Positions 1 to 6,873 of a stretch of 64,000 nt of DNA are shown here, in pieces. The stretch covers positions 372,001-436,000 of the forward strand of contig NZ_QYAC01000002.1 in assembly GCF_016758195.1 (NCBI RefSeq), in the 5' to 3' direction. Made by a program: the position numbers and the translations under genes. This stretch comes from Leucobacter chromiireducens subsp. solipictus (GTDB taxonomy: Bacteria; Actinomycetota; Actinomycetes; Actinomycetales; Microbacteriaceae). The notes beneath the pieces were generated by a model. The model searched no databases. It had not been told where the DNA came from and worked only from the letters and a program-made list of their open reading frames with translations. Every line of letters starts with the position of its first letter. Within the stretch, counting starts at the first letter, position 1.

Positions 1-1
1 C

Positions 2-121
2 GGTGGCACCGCGCGCATCGTGCCGGGACCGGGTGGCGGCACCTCGGTGCGGCTCGGAATCCCGCGCGAAGATCCCGCACCCCCGCCCGTCCCCACCGAG
101 GAGCCCAGCAGCGATGAGTAG
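2..121 (+). CDS. Sensor histidine kinase, C-terminal end only (partial)
   Basis: The reading frame is open from the window edge and ends at TAG 119-121. It encodes about 39 residues whose first part (GGTARIVPGPGGGTSVRLGIP) is the last glycine-rich strand of a histidine-kinase ATPase domain of the NarL-partner type, followed by a proline-rich tail. It overlaps the start of the LuxR-type response regulator by 8 bases, the usual arrangement of a kinase-regulator pair. The start and the sensor part lie outside the window, so the signal cannot be told. Confidence 0.7.
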   Translation, partial: GGTARIVPGPGGGTSVRLGIPREDPAPPPVPTEEPSSDE

Positions 122-785
122 CGAACCGACATCCGCGAACCCCCCGATTCGTGTGGTCATCGTCGACGATCACCAGATCTTCCGCACCGGACTCCGCGCC
201 GAACTCGGTCCGGAACTCGACGTTGTGGGCGAGGCCGCCACCGTGGACGAAGCCGTGAGCGTGATTGCCGCGACCGCGCCCGACGTGGTGCTGCTCGACG
301 TGCACCTCCCGGGCGGAACCGGCGGTGGCGGCGCCGAGGTGCTGCGGTTGCTCGCGCCGGCCGCCACGCGAGTCCTGGCGCTGAGCGTGTCCGACGCCGC
401 GGACGACGTGGTGAGCGTGATCCGGGCGGGGGCGCGTGGTTACCTCACGAAGACCGCTTCTGGGGCCGAGGTCACCGCCGCGGTCGTGCGGGTGCACGGC
501 GGCGACGCGGTGTTCTCGCCCCGGCTTGCGGGGTTCGTGCTCGACGCCTTCGGGGCGGGCGGCGGGGAGATCGCCGCGGCCGACGACGAGCTCGACAGGC
601 TCTCGGCGCGTGAACAGGAAGTGATGCGCATGATCGCCCGCGGCTACGCCTACAAAGAGGTCGCCGCTGAGCTGTTCCTGTCCGTGAAGACCGTGGAAAC
701 CCACGTGTCGAAGGTGCTCCGCAAGCTCCAACTCTCGAACCGGCACGAACTCACCGCCTGGGCGCTGTCCCGCCGCCTCTTGTAG
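114..785 (+). CDS. NarL/LuxR-family response regulator
   Basis: The protein has 224 residues from ATG 114; an in-frame upstream extension to base 3 lies inside the preceding kinase gene and is rejected. Residues 12-130 form a receiver domain with acidic pair D18-D19, phospho-acceptor D62 (LLDVHLP) and the conserved lysine in YLTKTASG. The last 65 residues are a LuxR/GerE helix-turn-helix (LSAREQEVMRMI, then KTVETHVSKVLRKL). It is a DNA-binding transcription factor phosphorylated by the overlapping upstream kinase. Many actinobacterial pairs of this kind have a PspC-domain kinase, but that part is outside the window. The target genes are unknown. Confidence 0.93.
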   Translation: MSSEPTSANPPIRVVIVDDHQIFRTGLRAELGPELDVVGEAATVDEAVSVIAATAPDVVLLDVHLPGGTGGGGAEVLRLLAPAATRVLALSVSDAADDVVSVIRAGARGYLTKTASGAEVTAAVVRVHGGDAVFSPRLAGFVLDAFGAGGGEIAAADDELDRLSAREQEVMRMIARGYAYKEVAAELFLSVKTVETHVSKVLRKLQLSNRHELTAWALSRRLL

Positions 786-965
786 CTCCCGCACTCCCGG
801 GCTGTGCCTCTCAGGCCTGCCCCCGGGGATGTCCGGGCACACGACCGGCGTCGAACCCTCAGAAACGTGCGTTCTCGGCCCCTGGGAGCGCGCGAAACTG
901 GCTTCTTGAGGGGACTGGGGCGCGGTGCTCGGGAACTCGAGGCCGAGGGCTGCGGCGGTGCCGGA

Positions 966-2537
966 TCAGGCCCAGCCCGGGAGCCACAGGTGTGCGCGCC
1001 AGAACCAGTCCGCGATGGGCTGTCCGCTCCACGCGGGGAAAAAGAACAGGGCCAGCGCGAGCGCACACGCCACGAAGAGGGCCGCCGCAATCCGGCGGCC
1101 CTGGAGCTCAGCCGCGGCGGGCGCACGGAACCCGAGCTCGTCCGCGGCGCGACTGAGCGCGCCGATCCGGCAGGCGACGCCGAGAACGAGTGCCAGGGCG
1201 AGCGCGGCGAACGGCGTCAAGACGACCGCGTAAAACTGGAAGACTGCCGAACGGGAGACCGTGGCCACCCACGGCAGCCAGCCCGACAGATACCCGATCA
1301 GCACGAACCCGCTCACGGTGCCGAGCGGGATCGCGAGTGCCGGGGCGGGGGCCGGGCCAAGCCGTGGCGGCACGGCGTGCCGGGCGGTGGTCAGCACCGC
1401 ACTGGCCCGCCGCACGCGGACCGAGCGCACCGCGAACCACAACAGCACCCCGAGCGCGAACACGCCACCCCACGTCACCAGGGGGTTCGGGAGGGGGGAG
1501 ACCGCGGACACGCATTCCGTCCACGGGCAGCCGTCCGCCCAACGGTGCTCGTACATGGCGGTGGGACGGAGCGCGAGCGGCCACGTCAGCGGGTGCGCCT
1601 GGTACGGGTGCGGCGCGCTGAGGGTGCTGTGCCACTCCAGCATGTCGCGGTGGTAGCGCACGAGCGCCGGGAACCAGTGCTCGCCCGGAGTCCGGCCCCA
1701 GCCGCCCGGCGCGAGGATCCAGCCGATCCAGCTCGCGAGATACGTGAGCGCCGTGAGGGGGAGCGTGAGCAGTGCCGCGACGCCCGCCTGGCCCACGGCG
1801 CGGGACCACGGCCGCGGGGTGCGGGATCGCAGCCGCAGCAGGAGGTCCCGGATCGTCACGAAGATGAGGAACGCGGCGAGCGGGTACAGGCCCGACCATT
1901 TCACCGCCGCGGCGGCGCCGAACGCGAGGCCCGCCGCGACGAGCCAGGGCCGCGCCCACACGACCGGGAGCGGGCGCTTCGGATCCACCGCAGCGTCGCG
2001 GAAGCGCTGCGCGAGCGCCAATTGATCCTGCCAGACGAACAGGGCACCGAGAGCGATGAACATCGCGAGGAATCCGTCGAGCAGCCCGACCCGGCTGAGC
2101 ACGACGTTGACGCCGTCGATCGCGAGCAGCAGCCCCGCCAGGCACGCCACAAGCATGCTGCGCGAAAGCAGCCAGCCGAGCCGCATGACGATCCCGACGG
2201 TAGCGACACCGGCAAAGGCCGAGGCGCTGCGCCAGCCCCAGCCGCTCTCCGGTCCGAAGAGCAGCACGCCGAGCCCAATGAGCCACTTCCCCAGCGGCGG
2301 GTGCACCGCGTTTGTCGGATCCGCCGTGAACGCTGTGGCGCGATCTCCCGACATATCGGGTTCGCTGTCGGGCCAGATGGTGGGGAAGCCATGGCTCAGC
2401 TGGCTGATCGCATCCCGGACGTAATACAGCTCGTCGAAGACCAGCGTGCCGGGCCGATCGAGCGCCCAGAAGCGGAGCGCCGCGGCGATCCCGAGCACGA
2501 TGACCGGTGCCACCCATCTCAGCTGCCGCGTGCGCAT
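966..2537 (-). CDS. pmt: Dolichyl-phosphate-mannose-type protein O-mannosyltransferase
   Basis: The 523-residue integral membrane protein matches the bacterial PMT family (Rv1002c-like). It transfers mannose from polyprenyl-phosphate-mannose to Ser/Thr of proteins being exported through the Sec machinery. The first luminal loop carries the catalytic acidic pair (LVFDELYYVRDA) and VHPPLGKWLIGLG, both typical of the family, and about ten hydrophobic segments follow. The ATG start lies 6 nt after a TAGTCT -10 box, so the transcript is probably leaderless. The donor would come from the polyprenol-phosphate mannose synthase at 26789-27556. Likely substrates are secreted proteins such as the surface proteins at 36-44 kb (inference). 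Confidence 0.9.
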   Translation of the reverse strand: MRTRQLRWVAPVIVLGIAAALRFWALDRPGTLVFDELYYVRDAISQLSHGFPTIWPDSEPDMSGDRATAFTADPTNAVHPPLGKWLIGLGVLLFGPESGWGWRSASAFAGVATVGIVMRLGWLLSRSMLVACLAGLLLAIDGVNVVLSRVGLLDGFLAMFIALGALFVWQDQLALAQRFRDAAVDPKRPLPVVWARPWLVAAGLAFGAAAAVKWSGLYPLAAFLIFVTIRDLLLRLRSRTPRPWSRAVGQAGVAALLTLPLTALTYLASWIGWILAPGGWGRTPGEHWFPALVRYHRDMLEWHSTLSAPHPYQAHPLTWPLALRPTAMYEHRWADGCPWTECVSAVSPLPNPLVTWGGVFALGVLLWFAVRSVRVRRASAVLTTARHAVPPRLGPAPAPALAIPLGTVSGFVLIGYLSGWLPWVATVSRSAVFQFYAVVLTPFAALALALVLGVACRIGALSRAADELGFRAPAAAELQGRRIAAALFVACALALALFFFPAWSGQPIADWFWRAHLWLPGWA

Positions 2538-2543
2538 GTGTCC

Positions 2544-2549
2544 AGACTA
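2544..2549 (-). promoter_or_regulatory. -10 box of a probable leaderless promoter (pmt)
   Basis: Minus-strand TAGTCT followed by exactly 6 nt and the ATG at 2537. This matches the -10 to start spacing seen at many other genes in the window. Confidence 0.55.
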
Positions 2550-2574
2550 GGCGTTCAGGGCCTGGTGAGAGGGC

Positions 2575-2580
2575 TACGAT
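2575..2580 (+). promoter_or_regulatory. -10 box of a probable leaderless promoter (proS)
   Basis: TACGAT, then 6 nt, then GTG 2587 immediately followed by ATG 2590. The 6-nt spacing favours initiation at the GTG. No Shine-Dalgarno sequence is present. The box is divergent from the pmt promoter 26 nt away. Confidence 0.55.
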
Positions 2581-2586
2581 GGTGGG

Positions 2587-4353
2587 GTGATGACACGGCT
2601 CAGCAACTACTTTCTGAAGACCCTGCGCGAGGATCCCGCCGACGCCGAGGTGGCGAGCCACCGACTGCTGGTGCGGGCGGGATATATTCGGCGCCAGTCC
2701 CCGGGTGTGTTCGGGTGGCTGCCACTCGGCCTGCGGGTCAAGGGCAAGCTCGAGCAGATCATCCGCGAGGAGATGGCGACCGCGGGGGCGCACGAGGTGC
2801 ACTTCCCGGCCCTGCTGCCGCGTGAGCCCTACGAGGCCACGGGCCGGTGGGAAGAGTACGGCGAGACGATGTTCCGCCTGCAGGATCGACACGGCGCGGA
2901 CCACCTGCTCGCGCCCACCCACGAGGAAGCCTTCACCCTGATGGTGAAGGACATCGTGAACTCCTACAAGGATCTTCCGCTGCAGCTGTTCCAGATCCAG
3001 GACAAGTACCGCGATGAGGCGCGGCCGCGTGCCGGGCTGCTCCGCGGGCGCGAGTTCACGATGAAGGACGCGTACTCCTTCGACGTGAGCGACGAGGGCC
3101 TCGCGGCCGCGTACCAGAAGCAGCGCGATGCCTACGAGCGGATCTTCACGCGGCTCGGGCTCGACTACGTGATCGTCTCCGCCGACGCGGGGGCGATGGG
3201 CGGTTCGCGCAGCGAGGAGTTCCTGCTGCCCATTCCGATCGGCGAGGACACCTTCGTGCGCTCCGCGGGCGGCTACGCGGCCAACGTCGAGGCGTACGCG
3301 ACGCCGGTGCCCGAGGAGATCCCGTTCGACGACGCCCCGGCAGCGGTCGTGTTCGATTCGCCCGATACGCCCACCATCGACACCCTGGTCGCGCTCGTGA
3401 ACGCCGAGCTGCCCCGCCAGGACGGGCGCGAGTGGAACGCCGCGGATACGCTCAAGAACGTGGTGCTCGCGGTGACGCCGATCGGGGGAGAGCGCGAGCT
3501 GGTCGTCGTCGGGATGCCCGGCGACCGTGACGCCGACCTGAAGCGCGCCGAGGTCGCCTTCGGCGGCGCGGACATCGAGCCTGCGACCGCGGCGGACTTC
3601 GAGCAGCACCCGGGCCTCGTGCGCGGGTACATCGGGCCTGTGCGCGGCGGCGAAGCCGTGCTCGGCACCGAGGGCAGCACCGGCGTGCGGTACCTGGTTG
3701 ACCCGCGGGTGGTGTCCGGCACGTCCTGGATCACCGGCGCGAACGAGGCCGAAAAGCACGTCGCGTATCTCGTCGCCGGGCGGGACTTCACGGCCGACGG
3801 CGTGATCGATATCGCCACGGTTCGGGATGGCGACCCCGCGCCCGACGGCTCCGGTCCGATCGAGACCGCGCGCGGCATGGAAATTGGCCACGTGTTCCAG
3901 CTGGGCCGCAAGTACGCCGAGGCCCTGGGCCTGAAGGTGCTCGACGAGAACGGTAAGCTCGTGACGGTCACGATGGGCTCCTACGGTATCGGCGTGACGC
4001 GCATCATGGCGATCCTCGCAGAGCTCAACCACGACGAGCGCGGACTGGTCTGGCCGCGCTCGATCGCGCCCTTCGATGTGCACCTCGTCGCCACGGGCAA
4101 GGATCCGGTGGTCGCCGAGGTCGCCGAGAACCTCGGCGCTGAGCTCGAGGCTGCCGGTCTCGATGTGCTCTTCGACGACCGGCCCAAGGTGTCCCCGGGC
4201 GTGAAGTTCGGCGATGCCGAGCTGCTGGGTGTGCCGCGTGTGGTGGTGGTCGGCCGCGATGCCGCGGAGGGCTTCGCTGAGGTCTGGGACCGCGCAGCTG
4301 GCACGAAGGAGCGGGTCGCGCTCACCGACGTGGCCGCGCTGTTCAGCGCGTAG
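2587..4353 (+). CDS. proS: Prolyl-tRNA synthetase (bacterial type)
   Basis: The 588-residue protein begins with the class II signature region ([15 protein letters not shown]... [12 protein letters not shown]), carries motif 2 ([20 protein letters not shown]) and motif 3 ([12 protein letters not shown]), and ends with the anticodon-binding domain (~490-588). The middle (~225-385) is the YbaK-like editing insertion of bacterial-type ProRS, which clears mischarged Ala-tRNA-Pro. The start is GTG 2587 or the adjacent ATG 2590; the leaderless -10 spacing favours the former. A strong hairpin terminator follows directly, so the gene is monocistronic. Confidence 0.97.
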   Translation: MMTRLSNYFLKTLREDPADAEVASHRLLVRAGYIRRQSPGVFGWLPLGLRVKGKLEQIIREEMATAGAHEVHFPALLPREPYEATGRWEEYGETMFRLQDRHGADHLLAPTHEEAFTLMVKDIVNSYKDLPLQLFQIQDKYRDEARPRAGLLRGREFTMKDAYSFDVSDEGLAAAYQKQRDAYERIFTRLGLDYVIVSADAGAMGGSRSEEFLLPIPIGEDTFVRSAGGYAANVEAYATPVPEEIPFDDAPAAVVFDSPDTPTIDTLVALVNAELPRQDGREWNAADTLKNVVLAVTPIGGERELVVVGMPGDRDADLKRAEVAFGGADIEPATAADFEQHPGLVRGYIGPVRGGEAVLGTEGSTGVRYLVDPRVVSGTSWITGANEAEKHVAYLVAGRDFTADGVIDIATVRDGDPAPDGSGPIETARGMEIGHVFQLGRKYAEALGLKVLDENGKLVTVTMGSYGIGVTRIMAILAELNHDERGLVWPRSIAPFDVHLVATGKDPVVAEVAENLGAELEAAGLDVLFDDRPKVSPGVKFGDAELLGVPRVVVVGRDAAEGFAEVWDRAAGTKERVALTDVAALFSA

Positions 4354-4367
4354 TCATCGCCACCTGA

Positions 4368-4414
4368 ACGGGGCGGGGCCGTCGCACACGATGCGACGGC
4401 CCCGCCCCGTTTTT
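4368..4414 (+). terminator. Intrinsic terminator of proS
   Basis: Perfect 19-bp stem: left arm 4368-4386, 5-nt loop CACGA, right arm 4392-4410, followed by TTTTT. It is the clearest rho-independent terminator in the window. Confidence 0.92.
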
Positions 4415-4534
4415 CATGTTTGCATTCCTGAAACGGAATTCCTTGACACGACGATCTGGGTATATTCCGGTTTCGAGATGTGCGCCTGCGAGAGTGGAAC
4501 CCGAACGACACATCCCTGAACGAAGGAGTTCGCC

Positions 4535-5014
4535 ATGACCGAGACGACTGACCAGGCAGCGAAGCCGACCCCCGCATTCGTGGGGGCCTCGTGGGTGGCA
4601 CTCCTGCTCGGCATGGGCGCGTACTTGATCGGCCTGTTCAACGCCGGCATGGAGCTGAACGAGAAGGGCTACTACTTCACCCTCCTGATGTTCGGCCTGT
4701 TCGCCGCGGTGTCGCTGCAGAAGACCGTGCGTGATCGCGCCGACGGGCTCCCCGTCACCAACCTCTATACGGGGATTGCGTGGTTCGCGCTGGTGGTGTC
4801 CCTCGCGATGCTGGCCATCGGACTGTGGAACGCCGGCAGCATCACGCTCAGCGAGAAGGGGTTCTACGGCATCAGCTTCGCGATGAGCCTGTTCGCTTCG
4901 GTGGCGGTGCAGAAGAATGTGCGCGACCTGGCCCAGTTTGCGAGCGAGGAAGATGGCGAAGGCATCGACGCCCCGAGCGGAGTTGCCGCCGTCAGCGACG
5001 GCTACATGCGCTAG
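4535..5014 (+). CDS. YiaA/YiaB-family inner membrane protein
   Basis: The 159-residue protein has four hydrophobic segments in two similar halves: residues ~17-38 and 46-58, then ~80-100 and 109-122. Each half pairs a helix ending in LFNAG or LWNAG with a second ending in LQKTVRD or VQKNVRD. This internal duplication is the signature of the YiaA/YiaB two-helix domain. The function of that family is not established. A GGAG-type ribosome site (GAAGGAG, 4520-4526) precedes ATG 4535. The gene stands alone between the proS terminator and nusA. The hydrophilic C-terminal tail has no recognisable motif. Confidence 0.85.
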   Translation: MTETTDQAAKPTPAFVGASWVALLLGMGAYLIGLFNAGMELNEKGYYFTLLMFGLFAAVSLQKTVRDRADGLPVTNLYTGIAWFALVVSLAMLAIGLWNAGSITLSEKGFYGISFAMSLFASVAVQKNVRDLAQFASEEDGEGIDAPSGVAAVSDGYMR

Positions 5015-5156
5015 GACGTATATGCCGGGTCCTGTATGGGGCGCGTCGCCGCGAACCGCCGGGATCCGCACCGCTCTGGCGAGATCCAGACCGCTAGAGT
5101 ACGCTGGTCACTTCTCCGCGCCGGAAGGCGTGACAGCTGAATAGACAGTTCAATAC

Positions 5157-5164
5157 AGAGGAGG
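5157..5164 (+). promoter_or_regulatory. Strong ribosome binding site of nusA
   Basis: AGAGGAGG lies 5 nt before ATG 5170 and fixes that start. A possible -10 box TAGAGT is at 5095-5100. Confidence 0.7.
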
Positions 5165-5169
5165 CTGCG

Positions 5170-6165
5170 ATGAAAATCGAGCTGGTAACGCTACGACAGA
5201 TCGAACGTGAGAAAGAGATTCCGTTCGACGAACTGGTCGAGATTATTGAGCAGGCCATCCAGACCGCGTACCTGCGTCACGCGGAAAACCAGAATCTCCC
5301 GGTGCCCCGCGAATCCGATGTGCGGGTGACGCTGGACCGCAAGACCGGCGAGATTTCCGTGCTCGTGCCCGAACTCGACGACGACGGTCAGGTGATCGGC
5401 GAGGCCTACGTCACCACCGACGAGTTTGGACGCGTCGCGTCGAGCGCCGCGAAGCAGGTCATCAACCAGCGGCTGCGCGACCTGAGCGATGACGCCGTCC
5501 TCGGCACCTTCAAGGATCGCGAGGGTCAGATCGTCTCGGGCGTCGTGCAGCAGGGCCCGAACCCGCGGATGGTGCACATCGACCTGGGCGAGCTTGAGGC
5601 GATCCTCCCTCCCGAGGAGCAGATCGCCGGCGAGAAGTACCCGCACGGCATGCGCATCCGCGTCTACGTGACCAGCGTCTCCAAGGGCACGAAGGGCCCG
5701 CAGGTTGTCGTCTCCCGCACGCACCCGGGCCTCGTGCGCAAGCTCTTCGAACGGGAGGTTCCGGAGCTTGCCGAGGGGCTCGTCGAAATCGTGTCGCTCG
5801 CCCGTGAGGCGGGGCACCGCTCGAAGGTGGCGGTGCGCGCGAAGCAGGCTGGCATCAACGCGAAGGGCACCTGCATCGGCGAGATGGGGAGCCGTGTGCG
5901 CGCCGTCATGGCTGAGCTCGGTGAAGAGAAGATCGACATCGTGGATTACTCGCCGGAACTGCCGAAGTTCGTCGCGAACGCCCTGTCGCCCGCGAAGGTG
6001 ACCGACGTCTTCATGCTGAACGAGTCGCTGAAGCAGGTGCGCGCACTCGTCCCCGACTTCCAGCTCTCGCTGGCTATCGGCAAGGAGGGCCAGAACGCCC
6101 GCCTCGCCGCGAAGCTGACGGGCGCGAAGATCGACATCCAGCCCGACTCGATCATGAACGACTAA
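5170..6165 (+). CDS. nusA: Transcription termination/antitermination factor NusA
   Basis: The 331-residue length is typical of actinobacterial NusA, which lacks the C-terminal acidic repeats of E. coli. The order is the N-terminal RNA polymerase-binding domain (1-~125), an S1 RNA-binding domain (~130-200, with GQIVSGVVQQGPNPRMVHID), then two KH domains (~225-331, with GTCIGEMGSRVRAV and IGKEGQNARLAA). It acts in pausing, termination and rRNA antitermination. In most actinobacteria rimP lies just upstream; here the neighbours are proS and yiaA and no rimP is seen. The last ~45 bases are copied, once inverted and once directly, in the spacer downstream. Confidence 0.97.
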   Translation: MKIELVTLRQIEREKEIPFDELVEIIEQAIQTAYLRHAENQNLPVPRESDVRVTLDRKTGEISVLVPELDDDGQVIGEAYVTTDEFGRVASSAAKQVINQRLRDLSDDAVLGTFKDREGQIVSGVVQQGPNPRMVHIDLGELEAILPPEEQIAGEKYPHGMRIRVYVTSVSKGTKGPQVVVSRTHPGLVRKLFEREVPELAEGLVEIVSLAREAGHRSKVAVRAKQAGINAKGTCIGEMGSRVRAVMAELGEEKIDIVDYSPELPKFVANALSPAKVTDVFMLNESLKQVRALVPDFQLSLAIGKEGQNARLAAKLTGAKIDIQPDSIMND

Positions 6166-6191
6166 CGCTCTCTGGATGTCGATCTTCGCGC
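6122..6191. repeat. 19-bp perfect inverted repeat across the nusA stop codon
   Basis: Bases 6122-6140, inside the nusA coding end, are the exact reverse complement of 6173-6191 in the spacer, with 32 nt between them. The transcript could form a long hairpin enclosing the stop codon. There is no T-tract. This looks like an inverted partial copy of the gene end rather than a normal terminator. Confidence 0.85.
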
Positions 6192-6235
6192 GTTTCACGG
6201 AAGGGCGGAGCCCTGACGTGGAACGTCCGTATTGC

Positions 6236-6335
6236 CGACATCCAGCCCGCGCGGATTCCTAGGGCGAGAACGCGTCAGCGTTCTCGCGGGATCCGCGGTG
6301 ACGCTTCTGCGTCACATCATGAACGACTAACGCTC
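6236..6335 (+). repeat. Direct copy of the nusA 3' end split by a 66-nt palindromic insertion
   Basis: Bases 6236-6249 equal 6132-6145 of nusA, and 6316-6335 equal 6151-6170, including the stop codon. In nusA these blocks are 5 nt apart; here they flank 66 nt (6250-6315). The inserted part contains two hairpins: GCGAGAACGC-GTCA-GCGTTCTCGC (6264-6287), enclosed by imperfect CGCGGAT/ATCCGCG arms, and GTGACGC-TTCT-GCGTCAC (6297-6314). See findings. Confidence 0.85.
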
Positions 6336-6343
6336 CGCCCGAA

Positions 6344-6411
6344 CCCGACCGAGACACCAATTTCGCACCTTCTTCACACGAGAACGGTGCGAGATTGGTG
6401 TCTCGGTCGGG
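6344..6411. repeat. Long hairpin, 26-bp stem, upstream of ylxR
   Basis: Left arm 6344-6369 and right arm 6386-6411 pair at 25 of 26 positions, and the remaining pair is a G-U wobble in RNA. The loop is 16 nt. No T-tract follows, so this is not a classical terminator. It could be an RNA-processing or transcript-stability structure, or another mobile palindrome. Confidence 0.8.
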
Positions 6412-6541
6412 AGCGTGCGGGAGGTGGCGCACCGCGGCGGAGCGCGACACGCGTGCAGAGCGCCCGCGACACGCGGTGACTTGCTGAGCGTTGTACGCGC
6501 GCTGAGCGAACGGCGCAATGAAGAAGTGGGAAGCTGGTAAG

Positions 6542-6799
6542 ATGGATGCGGTTCGGACCTGTGTCGCGTGCCGCGCGCGTGAATCGCGCGGGGCACTCCT
6601 TCGGGTGGTGATGCACGATGGGCAACTCTGCGTTGACGATCGTGCGGCGCTTCCCGGAAGAGGTTCGTGGGTACATCCCACGGCCGAGTGTCTGAAACTG
6701 GCAGTGACTCGCGGAGCCTTTCCGCGGGCGTTGCGTGTGTCGGGGAAGCCCGACGCAAGCCCTTTAGAGAACAGGCTGAAAACACTCATGGACAACTAA
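6542..6799 (+). CDS. ylxR: YlxR-family RNA-binding protein (DUF448)
   Basis: A small basic protein of about 85 residues with the family signature RTCVACRAR near the N-terminus and the RGSWVHPTAECL segment in the middle. It sits between nusA and infB, the conserved position of ylxR, whose products are nucleoid or RNA-binding regulators. I choose ATG 6542 rather than ATG 6518 because the family begins a few residues before RTC and GGGAAG (6528-6533) is correctly placed. An unusually long 376-nt spacer packed with hairpins separates it from nusA. Confidence 0.88.
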   Translation: MDAVRTCVACRARESRGALLRVVMHDGQLCVDDRAALPGRGSWVHPTAECLKLAVTRGAFPRALRVSGKPDASPLENRLKTLMDN

Positions 6800-6873
6800 T
6801 GAGCGGCTCACGATGAGACCCGTCCAGTAATTTTGGTTCTCGCCTGTCTGGCGTGAACCCAGACAGGAGAAAA

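Noticed and set aside
804-4083. Very long open frames opposite pmt (804-2825 plus) and opposite pmt/proS (1108-4083 minus)
   Set aside because: They are compositional shadows in high-GC DNA; the opposite strand encodes complete conserved proteins and the shadow translations are Arg/Pro/Glu-rich without any family motif.
4443-4466. sigma70 promoter TTGACA ... TATATT before the YiaA/YiaB gene
   Set aside because: The two boxes are attractive but only 12 nt apart, too short for the usual 16-18 nt spacing, so I did not list it as a promoter.
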